From the NCBI GenBank assembly GCA_029964075.1, contig CM057149.1, positions 15,948,197-16,012,196 of the forward strand: a stretch of DNA of 64,000 nucleotides, in the 5' to 3' direction. Position numbers and translations under genes: made by a program. Below the pieces are notes generated by a model. That model did no database searches. It had not been told where the DNA came from and saw only the letters and a program-made list of their open reading frames with translations. The DNA comes from Patiria pectinifera. Lineage: Eukaryota; Echinodermata; Asteroidea; Valvatida; Asterinidae. The stretch's first letter is position 1; the number at the start of each line of letters is the position of its first letter. Positions 1 through 11,000 of the stretch are shown one piece after another.

Positions 1-507
1 TTTGGAATTACTTGCAGCCCGACAATAATTCCATTCTCTCGGAACAGGCTAGTTCCCGCCCCGCTGTCATTTAGGCCTACCAGTCTGCTCGTCAGGCCGG
101 TCAGTTTGTTTCAGAGGGTTAAAGACGCCCCAAAAAGGAAGAAGGAATTTTTTTTGTTGGGGTGGGGGGATGTTGGGTGGTGTGGAATAAAACACACATG
201 TAGAATATATTTAGTAAAACGAACCTGTTAAAGAGTACGGGTTATGCAAATTGTGCTGGGTATGGAATCATCACAGCATATCTGATCGAAACGTCACGGG
301 CAAGAAATAAAAAAAAGAAAAGAAAAAAAAACATCTCCTTTTGTTTCTCCAAATATTCATTGTATTAGCGATGTTTCGACTTCTCATTAATTTCAGTAAC
401 ATAAACAACACCCGTGTGGGTGACATTTCTTAGGAAAAAGCACACCTTGCACAACTTGAAATTGACTTGACAAGCCCGCATAGCAAGAGGGGGATGGGTA
501 TCGGACT
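1..507 (+). repeat. 5' flank segment shared with 34277-34618
   Basis: Begins GAATTACTTGCAGCCC, and blocks such as AACAACACCCGTGTGGGTGA have clear counterparts at 34277-34618. Unit 1 has extra A- and G-rich stretches. No coding signal is visible. Confidence 0.65.
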
Positions 508-1469
508 AATAATTATGTTCAACTTTTAAATTAGGAGCGTCTCGCTCCTAATTCAACTCTGAAGCCAGTGGGATCTAGTTACGCATGCGTGTGTGTTTTT
601 TATATATTTTTTACGACAGTGCAGTTTATGAATAAAAATCAACACCACACATTACAAGTATACGTACATGTACATGCAAAGAGCTAGCTATGGTGGGTGC
701 ATGTACATGTACACGTGAGTGTACATTGTGTGTATCGTACTGAACATAACGGGGTTTGCAATCCTCTGAGATTAAAAGACGCAAAAGTAGCAGAGATTCT
801 GATAGAACATAGGATCTGTGATGCAGCCAGGCCGGCCTGGCTGGTCGCGTAGCAGTGTCTCAAACCGGCCGCGATCATCACGAAGCTAGGATCGGGCCAG
901 GCGAATACAAAACGCGTAAAACATGGTACGTCACTAGATATGAAAGTTTCTGAAAAAGAGCGCGCTATTTAAAGCCACTTTTTGAAACAGTAGAAAGGCC
1001 TGCAAATGCAAACAAGCTAATTTATTTGTTATGGGGCATTATATTCATTTTAAGTTCGCTCTCAAATGAAATTAGAAATTTTGAAAAAGAGTATAAACCA
1101 GCTGTAATAAAGCGAAAATAGAGAAAGACATAGAAACTAATTTCGAGAAAATGGTGATTAAATTTCAAATTCATTATGTATTCAAGGGCTGACAACACGG
1201 CTGTAACACCACACGTGTCGTGTTTAACAGTATAATGTTTGTATTTCTTACCCATTGACTATAAGAACAGGAAATGAATGCAATGAATCGCCTTATCGGT
1301 CTTTTTACTAATAAATGATAATGTATACATACCTGGGCACTGAGGCAAGAAACGAAAACGGTCCATTGAAATTGTACAGGGTTACAAACTTTCAGGTCAT
1401 TTTCTTTAAATTGCTCCAGGATTTCTGGCTTTTCCCCACGGCGGGTGTGAAACCCAAGGGGTGTATTAA
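508..1469. other. Noncoding, no recognised element
   Basis: AT-rich DNA. The only structure noted is TACATGTACATG-type palindromic words around 655-715. All open frames are short and none shows a family signature. Confidence 0.5.
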
Positions 1470-1860
1470 CCCCCCCCCCCTCCATATTTTGTAAAGACCG
1501 CCCTTTTCTATTCAAATGCCCTTACCCCTCCAATATCTAAAAAAAAAAATCGCGCATGTTTCGCCCGGAAAGCGCCATACATTGTCCGTTAGTGTGCATA
1601 ATCGGCGGTTTTGAACAGTGCCCCATCGACAGATGGTACCAGTCCCCCCCCCCCCTCCCCCAGTATTCGATTTTACGGAGGCCAAGTGTCCCGAGAAAAA
1701 AGTGTCTACATTTTAGCACGGATGTGCAAGTGCCCTATCGAGACATTTCCCCCTCCCCCCCCCCCCCCCCTAAAAAAAAAAATAAATAAATAAAATAAAT
1801 TAAAAAAATTAAAATAAAAATAAAAAATAAATAAATAAAAATAAAAATAAAAATTAAACT
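1470..1860. repeat. Poly-C interspersed repeat and A/T microsatellite
   Basis: C-runs at about 1471-1480, 1647-1656 and 1757-1770 with the phrases ACGGAGGCCAAGTGTCC and CAGTGCCCCATCGAC are shared with 21.6-21.95, 32.94-33.11, 50.07-50.29 and 52.93-53.29 kb. It ends in an (AAAT/AAATA)-rich tract at 1771-1858. Confidence 0.6.
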
Positions 1861-1898
1861 GACCTTGCTACGACCTGTACTTTTCATGTTTTTAAAAG

Positions 1899-1987
1899 GT
1901 AAGTGTTCATTCAGCAAAACGAAAACAATTCACGATTCACGTGCATCTCTATGAGAATTGTTTTCGTTTCGCTGAAAGAACACTTAC
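1899..1987. repeat. Foldback repeat, arms about 34 bp
   Basis: Arm GTAAGTGTTCATTCAGC at 1899 is repeated as its reverse complement ending at 1987, with matching GAAAACAATTC inner parts and a loop of about 20 bases. Only a few mismatches separate the arms. Confidence 0.65.
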
Positions 1988-2481
1988 TTTTTTTGTGATC
2001 CGTGGACAGAATGAAAACGGTGTTTGTGTTCAAAATTTCGTAACTGAAAAAGTATATGAGCGATTTGTATGGTTCTTGTAAGCTTTAATGACTGGGCTTT
2101 TATATCCTAGATCTTGAAATTGCTACAGGCAAACCTTTTTTTCAAATATTAGTCCTGCCATTTTGTGTTTCGTTTTTTGTTTTTACTCACCCTGTAGGCT
2201 ACACCCCGTTTTTTTACACTTACCATTATTCCTAAAGGGAGTCCAATTTTTCAAACAGTTTAAAGGACTCCCGGCCGGCACAACAATACCAGTGATCATT
2301 TCTTAAAACGTCGGGTTTGAAATACCCTCGAAAGTCAAAGATAGTGATTGACGATAATTTTGCAAATTGTTGCGGCAGCGTGATTTTCCGTGTGGCGCCC
2401 GCCCGGCCTGTACGCCCAGTACCCTGTCGACGTCTACCGTCCGTGCCCGGTAACATCGATTGTGTCGGCGCTGGATCGTAT

Positions 2482-2960
2482 AGGTTTTCCCGGCTATTTA
2501 AAAACATTTTTCATTCAAATTCATCAATTCTAACATTCGTTTCGTTCGACAAAAAAATTCACACGCTTATAACAAAACCAATTTAGTCATTTACCATTCA
2601 TTTTTAAAGTTTGGTCACCCTCTTTAGTCACCGACGTTCGAGAATATGCGTCATTACAGATCAAATTCGCCTATGCTGTTGCTGAATGGCAGCATTCAGA
2701 GATCGAATTTGTCTGATATAATTCAATTAGACGAAAGTAATTTCTGAATGACAAGGTTTGGCGCAGACGAGACGAAATCGAACACTCCGGGACAAAAACG
2801 TTTGCTCATTGTTTGAATTTGCTTGAACTGAAGTTGAAATTGTCCCACAAAAGACGAAATTAAACATTGGAAGTGCACCAAATCCATGTTGATGGACGAA
2901 TTTGAATATTAGAAACGGTGAATTCGAATGATAAACGTTTAAAAATAGCCGGGAAAACCT
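2482..2960 (-). mobile_element. Family A MITE, full length, reversed
   Basis: Ends AGGTTTTCCCGGCTATTT and AAATAGCCGGGAAAACCT. The interior (ATTCAGAGATCGAATTTG and similar) is the reverse complement of the other family A copies. About 480 bp and no ORF of note, so non-autonomous. Confidence 0.8.
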
Positions 2961-3537
2961 ATGTTACCTGTGAAGATTTTAGAGGCTTCTCTCAAGAAAT
3001 AAAGCGAGAAATCCTGGAGAACTGAGAAAAAAATGAGCAGAATTAATGTATGTATTCCCATTCAATACCACTCGCGCTACTGCAATCATTATTCATGTAG
3101 CGATGTACATGTGCACGACTGACTACACCTCCCTTCGCCCCAGCGAGCTAATTCCTTTCCCCGTAACATATATGCTTTGGCGTTGGCCGAGAGACTGCTC
3201 AGCGGCACGGAGCATTTCTCTCCCCCGTGTGTTACCCATGAACTCTAACGGGAGTTCTCGGTCGAGTTTTCCACTGAGTCCCGTTGAGGCGCGGTGAAGT
3301 AATAGTGCAATCACTAGTACTAGTGTTATTATGAAGCATCCTTCTCCTAGACCCTACATGGAGTGTGAGAAGCTGGTGAAATAGTAATACGTACACTAGT
3401 CCCAATGGTGCTGTGCAGTTTCGAATGGCCATTGGACTGCTAGTCTTAGCTTGAACCTGTTGTGCGGTTGTCTGTGCTCTAACCCAGCCAGAGCTAGTTA
3501 ATCCCCGTCACCACAGCTGTGGTCAGCCGGCTCTCCG
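2961..3537. other. Noncoding, no recognised element
   Basis: Open frames on both strands are short and unlike known families. Contains CTAGTACTAGTG and related short palindromes near 3310-3330. Confidence 0.45.
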
Positions 3538-3672
3538 TACACTGTAAAACTGTAGTGTTAATTTAACACCATTTGGTATCTATATAGGACAACACCAGTA
3601 AGATTTAACAACAAATGGTCCTATATATAGATGCCAATGGTGTGAATTTAACTCTCCGGTTTTTGCTGTGTA
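3538..3672. mobile_element. Small palindromic MITE (TACACTGTAAAA ends)
   Basis: Left end TACACTGTAAAA and right end TTTTTGCTGTGTA are imperfect inverted repeats. The interior is nearly a complete hairpin, with ACACCATTTGGTATCTATAT answered by ATATAGATGCCAATGGTGT. 135 bp. Confidence 0.7.
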
Positions 3673-4179
3673 GCCACCCCCCCCCCCCCCGTAGTTCAGC
3701 TAAGCTAGCCCGGTCTTGTCGTAAACACTATCCTTGGTGCATAGTGCCTTGGTTGACCTTGGATACCCGATACGCCACAGGCACTCTTTGGTTCGAACTG
3801 TAGTGCGGCCTGGTACACTCGCTAGCCCCGTCTAGCTGCCGTTGCCTCCCTGGTCACCGTAGCGGACCGCTCCCGATTCGGTCTGACCGTCGATAACCCG
3901 TACCGTGCCGGTGCCCACTCGGTTCGTATTGGTCGACATGGTTTTGCCTATTAACTCTATAACGCTACCAAACTATAGTACCAAAGAAAAAACCCTACGT
4001 TGATAAATCTTTACAAAGCTATGTGAAGTGAAGTGATGAATAAAGCAGTGTATTGACGTGTGTAACTGTCACCCCAAAGCTCTGTTTCCCTCCAACTTAT
4101 TTAATATTGTTGACTCTAATAAATGTTTCATGAACTGCTTTTAGGGAACGCAACAATATCTTATAGATGGCAGATAATA
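3673..4179. other. Noncoding, no recognised element
   Basis: Moderately GC-rich (about 3700-3950), then AT-rich. A noncoding first exon or promoter of FReD gene 1 could lie here, but nothing specific is visible. Confidence 0.4.
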
Positions 4180-4532
4180 TTAAAGCCGCTATTCAGAAAA
4201 AATGCTTACATTATTTTCTTTGCGTGTTTCTTAACAATTAAATTGAACGTTTGTTTATATTGATTTTATCTTCTTAAAATGGTTAGACTCAATATAATTT
4301 TTTTTTTGGCTTTTTTCTCTTTCATATTAACGCTTATTCTTTTCGTTTGTTTATTGAGTTTATTTTGTTTTGTCCACCTTGGTAATCTTAACACTGTTTT
4401 TGGTAACTCTTACTTGAGTTCAGTACTCTATACTTGGTCCGATAAAATCATGCGAGTAAATGTGCCGAACTGTGCTTAATAACAGATGGAAACTGCTCCA
4501 GCACACTGCCGTCACCAGACTAATTTACATTT
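4180..4532 (+). repeat. 5' flank segment shared with 33478-34150
   Basis: Shared phrases include ATCTTCTTAAAATGGTT, TTGGTAACTCTTACTTGAGT and ACTTGGTCCGATAAAATC. At 33.7-34.07 kb the counterpart is interrupted by a block also found at 26.95 and 58.44 kb. Confidence 0.65.
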
Positions 4533-4535
4533 CGA

Positions 4536-4772
4536 TTGGTATCAGACGAATTCGATCTCTGAAAGCTGCAATTCGGCAACAGCAATTTGATCGGTAGTGA
4601 CGAATATGCCCGACCCGTTGCTTTAAGAGAGTGACCAACATTCGAAATGTAATGGTAAATGATTAAACTGGGTTTTTGCAAAAGCGTATATAATTTTCTC
4701 GAACGAAATTGAATGTTAAAGTTGGTGAATTTGAACAAAAACTTTTAAAATAGTTTGGGAAACCTATATATA
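4536..4772 (+). mobile_element. Family A MITE, 3' half
   Basis: Starts at ATCAGACGAATTCGATCTCT and runs to TTTGGGAAACCTATA; it lacks the left terminal repeat. Confidence 0.7.
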
Positions 4773-4997
4773 ACACGCACTGAACAAGTCCCGCATTATT
4801 CACACACGGTTTAAAAGGTTCACGTTTCATATAAAAACAAAAATCTTTCCTAGCTCGCAGCAGGCTGGCTAAGGTCCTGTTTGGGCGCAATCCGGCCTTA
4901 GGATGATGGTTGTAGACAGATTTGTTAATTGAAATAATGGTCCCTAATTATTTTATTTATTATTTTTCTTTTCAGAGTTGAAGTGGGCGCGATCATT

Positions 4998-5052
4998 ATG
5001 CCGCCTGGGTGGAATCTATCAACCTTTATAGCGTTAGCTGTCGTTGTTGTGG
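4998..5052 (+). CDS. FReD gene 1, coding exon 1 (signal peptide start)
   Basis: The ATG at 4998 opens MPPGWNLSTFIALAVVVV and the exon stops after the first base of codon 19 at a GTATGT donor. A pyrimidine-rich tract and CAG precede 4976, so 4976-4997 is probably 5'UTR spliced from an upstream noncoding exon that I cannot place. The short ORF alone would not be convincing. It is supported by the near-identical exon in unit 2 (35101-35155), by phase 1 matching exon 2, and by completion of the hydrophobic core and a VSA cleavage site in exon 2. Confidence 0.75.
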
Positions 5053-8000
5053 GTATGTAGGCATTTCTGTTAATTTGTTTTCAGCGCTTTGAATCCTTCG
5101 GCAAAGGCGCTTTATAAATCCCTGTTATTATTTATTGTTATTATTATTTGCTCTATCTAGATATTTATCTCACAGCCAACAACTAACATTGACTGATTTT
5201 TATTTATTATACGTTTTTCCGGCTATTTTAAACGTTTGTCTTTCGAACTCACCGTTTCTAATATGTTTTTTCCCAGACAATTTCCTAAAATGTTCATTTC
5301 ACCTCTGAAAATCGGTCATTCATTTTCGTCTGAATTGGAGAATCTCTCCCCTGAACACGCGTTTAATTTTCGCTACCAGAGCATTCGATTCCATTTCAGT
5401 TCATTCAATTAAGTGATTGAGCAACACCTTTCGTTTATGTCCATTCAGATTCGCTGATAAGACTTCTTTTTCGCGTTTCTTTTTTTTTGGGGGGGGGAGG
5501 GGATTTCAAACATTCACCATTCTATTTCACGTTTAGTTTGATACCAATGGCATGAGATACAATTAGGGGTTTCTTTTTCATTAACCGTCAATCAAATTAG
5601 CTGTACCTGAAATCAATTTAGAAAAGGTATGCTTGCGTAAATGAATGCACAGGTAACGTAATTGGCCGCCAGTTTCTCTAAACCGAATGCACGGACAATG
5701 AAACGATTGAAGTTTCGTTGAATTGAAATGGAATTAAAGACGTTCATTCAAATTCAGACGAAACTGAACGACCGATTTCCAGAAGTGAATGAACATTTCA
5801 GGAAATTGGCCGGGAGAACCTATATTCAAATTCGTCAATGAACATCGGGTTTAGAGTACTTTCAATGTTTAATTCCGGCTTTTGTCAGACAATTTCAAAA
5901 TCAGGTCAAGCAATTTCAAACAATGAGCACACGCTTTCGTCCCCGAGTATTCGATTTCGTCTAGTCTAAGCCAAACCTTGTTTTTCGGAAATCAAATTCG
6001 TCTAATTGATTTATACAAGACGAATTCGACCTCCGAATGCTGCCATTTGGCAGCAGCTTCGACAAATTTGATCTGTAATGACAAATATTCTCTACCCGGT
6101 GACAAAAGAGGGTGACCAAACTTTAAAATTGAATGGTAAATGAGTAATTTGTTAAAAGCGTGTGAAGTGTTTCTTGGACGAATTTGAATGTTAGAGTTTG
6201 TTAATTTGAATGAAATATGTTTTAAAATAGCCGGGAAAACCTATATTAAACTTGCTCAAAGGTGGCACAATTTGCCATTTAATTTATACATTACAATGTA
6301 CGCACAGTTTATGTGGAAACAAAAACTGAAGTTGAAAATAATATTCTCAAAATGTTCGCATATTAACATTAACAAATGGGTTTTCACGCATGCGTTCTTA
6401 GCCTGAATGATAAAGGTTTGCCCGGCTATTTTAAAACATTTTTTTTTGTTCGAATTCAACGATTCTTACATTCAATTTCGTCCAGCAACATCGATTTAGT
6501 GCACTTTCAATGTTTAATTTCGTCTTTTGTCAGACAATTTCAAATTTAGTCCAAATGAGCTCCCGTTTTCGACCTGGTGTATTCGATTTCGTCTCATCTA
6601 CGACGAATCGTGTTATTCAGACATCAAATTCGTCTAATTGATTTATATAAGACGAATTTGATCTCTGAATGCTGCCATTCGGCAACAGCTTAGACGAATT
6701 TGATTTGTAATGACAAATATTCTCGACCCGGTGACTTGAAAAAAGGTGACCAAACTTTGAATTTCAATTGCTAATGACTAAATTGATTTTGTTAAGAGCA
6801 TGTGATTTTTTTTCTTGGACGGAACTGAAAGTTAGAGTTGGTGAATCTGAATAAAAAATGTTTTAAAATAGCCGGAAAATCCTGTAATATATAGGTTTTC
6901 CCGGCCAATTTCACCAAGTTTTCATTCAATTTAACGCCTGGCTCATTCGATTTAGATTGAAATTGAAAGATCACGCAGATCGGCATTCGACAATCAAAAA
7001 GAATCATTCAGTTTCACCGAGCATTATATCGTCTTTTAGCTTCACTCGTCCCTATCAAAGATGCATTCGTATTAAAGGTATCGCGTTGTTCATTCAATTT
7101 CGTCTCACCCTGCAGTAAGGGGCTGATTGGGCATTCGTTTTCATTAATTGGCAAACATATTTCACATTTTGTCAAACATCTTTTAAGACTTCATACGTGT
7201 CCGTATTCCTTAGCGTAAATCACATTTGATGTTTTCAATCCGTAGATGCCTTTCTTTCTTAATTGAAGGGTATGTGCAGTGATATTTTCTCAGGAATTCT
7301 TTTCGTGCAACTCTTTACTACTGTGAGATGTAAGAAAACTACACATTTGACAACATTGTTGGTTAATCTTAATGCAAAGTGCACTTCTTCAAACATTTAA
7401 AAGTGTCCATGCTTTTCCGTACTACGTATGAGCGCGCTGTTATTGCGATGTTATCTTCAGGAAGACACTGTTCAGTTTAGGGTTTTTTCTTTAAAATTAT
7501 TCATCCAAAATTTGCTAACTGAAAACATTTGTGGGAAAGGGTTGCTCATTGGCTTACTGCCATGTACTGAAACATTAAATGATCTACAAATAAAAGAAAT
7601 TTATGACAGCAAAATATCCAAATTCTAAAGAATTGTTTGTGCTTAAATATCCATTTAACATTAATCATGCCCGGAATGCCATCGCAGGTTTTCTAATGAA
7701 TATGAAACTTTGTATTTGCATAAAAACGGAGAAGGCACCAAAAACACCCTTCAAAGTAAAAAAATAAAGCTTGCAAATAGAGTTAAATCTGACAAAAAAA
7801 TATATTTTAAAGGATATATTTTGCATGGGCCCTTTTAATACGGTAAGTGTTCGATCAGACATACGCAAGAAAACATTTCAGGAATAACGCAAGAGAAGTG
7901 ATCCCGATGGTACAACCATTGCCAAACTTATACGTGTCCCGATGTCTTGCACTTCAAGAAATCGTCAACGTAAAGATGTATTTTGTTCAAACGCTTAAAC

Positions 8001-11000
8001 AAGTAGAAAAGATCGACTTACATTGAAAAAAAATATCTTAGTCCCTTTCAATTAATTATTTCGTAACATCTTGTTTCCCTCATATCACTTAATTTTTAAC
8101 ATTGTAAATTTTACAGTCATCAAGTTTTTTTGAACCTCCGAGGAAAATAGGAAAATATATCGATAAAAACATCTTACTAATTTAAATGACCAAACGATGA
8201 AAGCGATTGCCTATAAACGAATAAGAAACGAAATGCATGGTCATACGTTATAAGCGCACATATGTTAAGACTGCTACAAATTAAGTCTTGAATGCACAAA
8301 AACGAAAAATAGGATGCCCGAAAACGTAAACGAACAATCAGAGCAAAATCTTGGCTGCCTTGAAATGAAATTGAATGAACCCAAAATGAAAACGAAACCC
8401 GAATTTGACCACATGTGCAAAACTCACTCGAAATTTAATGGCTGATAATGAAACTGATTAGAAAAATTCGGAAATTTGTCCGGAAAACCTATATTAGTTC
8501 AAAGGAATGAGACATTTTTTTCGTCATTAGTCATACCTTATGAGACACCGAACATTAGGAAGTCGGACATTTCAATGTCTCCCTAATGTCACAGCTCCTA
8601 TTTAGATGCAAAGTATTATCGTCGCCAATTGGCTAGTCTTGATCGATTGCTCTTGGTCCTAAACGTATATCAACATTCGTGGGGTAAGGATGAGGGAAAA
8701 TCGGGGTCAGGGTCATAAAAGTTGAAAAAACATTATGTTTAGGCTTTAAAGGCTAGGGGAATGTCTCCCTTAGGTACCCTTTCCCGTAATTATAGGTTTT
8801 TCCGGCCAAGTTAGCAGATTTGGCGGCCAAATTGGCGACCAATCACCCATTTTCGCACGAATTTGAATGCACGTTGAGATCAACATTAAATTACCTAAAA
8901 ACACTAATCAATTTCACGTTAGAAGTATGCGATTTTATGTGTTTAATCATGCAATTTCAACAAGGGCATTCAAATTAAAATTGCACAAACGAGCATCCAA
9001 ATTCGCCTGAGCTCCCAGCTGTGTAAGTTTGGTCATTCGAATTCACCTTTAAGCAAGCATATGTGGAAAGTAAGCAAAGCAATTCGAAATACATGTAGGT
9101 CCATGGCGTTCCGTCGTTTGTTTGAATAAGATGGAGTACTTTTGTTCCAATTTGGAAATATAGATATAAAAACCTGCCTCCCACAATACTCTGCCACTGT
9201 ACTCTGATCACCATGCAAGCTGTTAAATTGAAGCACTAGACATATCAATATGCCAGCTCATGGGCGTTACATGAGAATTTCAATTGTAGACCATGCTTGT
9301 TTGAAAAAAAGTGTTAAATAGAATTCGCGGAAATGAACATGAAAACAAGAATCTCATGAAAAAAACCTAAACCAAACTAAATTCGTCACCGACACCACGA
9401 ACTGACACTTGGTGGTCAGCGTTGTAGAAATACAAATCGGAAAAAAACGCTTTTAAAGGTAAATTTGACGAGAATTTACTCAGTAAAATAATACATCTAT
9501 CTTAGAGGTTTTAGTATCGCTTAACGTGAAAATGCTTTAACTACTTGATTAATTATAAACGTTAAAGTCCTATTGTGAAAATATGCTTAGTTAATTAGCA
9601 ATTAAATGATTAAGACGGGTGTCAGTTCGGGAAAACGAAAATGTATGCAATAGCGTTAGTGAGTGTCAGTTCGTGAAAACAAAAATTGACGTGTTTTGGG
9701 AGAGTGGGCGCACAAACTGCGCATGCGTGTGCGCACTCTCCAAAAACACGTCAATTTTCGTTTTCACGAACTGAGACTCCCTAACGCGCACTCTCCGAAA
9801 AAAAGTAAATGTTTTGTTTTCACGAACTGACACCCTGTGCAGTGTCACTTCGTGGTAACAAAACACACCAAAATTGACCAATTTCTTGAAAATTCATTAG
9901 TAAAATTTGCTTATTTTAGATGATTTCAGCAATTTTGACTTCGTCATGTTAAACTTCATAATAGAAACTGCTAATATCGGCAAAAAAAAAGAAAATTGGA
10001 TTTTTTAAAAAATTTTTTGTACACATGTGATGTAGAGGGTGTCAGTTCTTAAAACGAATTGGAACGTTTAAAATCTAATACGGACCGAGGGAATGACAGC
10101 AGGGCGCTACTTTGCTTCAAATTGGCCACTATCAAGATGAATTCGAATGTTATTTTTGCAATATTGGCAAGGAAAAGCTATATTATCATTTATACTGGAG
10201 AATCGTAATTCAAATTTTAACCCTAAATATGTGGGGGTTTTTTATTTCACACTATGTTATGGTGGCAAATTCCGCGCCAAATAAATCTTGGCAATGTGAT
10301 GATCGTTTTTGTTAACGTGATATGCTTAAAAGTGCTCATGAATATGAAAGGATTGATCCAAATAAAAAGTAAATATGCAAAGGTTTAGCTGGACAAAGTA
10401 TATTTAAAAATGGACATTCGTCATACAAACCTACGTACATTTGCAATTTCCGTGTCTCACCGGGCAAACTCGTCAGGGCGTCTCGTGGGATCTGTCGGCG
10501 CAATTTACAGTTTGGGGCATCACAATCACGCCTTCTCATGGACTTGAAAGATATGGACATTCGCTCTACAAACTTATTGTAATGTTCAATGTCCAATATC
10601 CAAGTAAAACATGGACATTCGCCATACAAAGCCATGGGCATACAATGTCCGTGTATCACCAGACAAACGGGGCATCGCACAATCACGCTTTCTCATGGAC
10701 TTTAAAAATATGGATAAACTGCAATGTCCAATGTCCAATCTCCAAGTAAAATATGGACATTCGTCATACGAACATACGTACATTTCCAATGCACATGTCT
10801 CATCAGAAGAATCTTGTCAGGGCGTCTCGTTGGAACCGACGGCGCGATTCACGGGGGGGGGGGGAGCATCTCAATTTCGCCTCCTCCCGGAGTTAAAACA
10901 TTATGGACTTTCGCTCTACAAACCTATGTGAATGTCCAATGTCCAATATAAAACTAACTTTATTGCTTTTTGGTTGCGGGATAGGGGTTGGCCATGGCGT

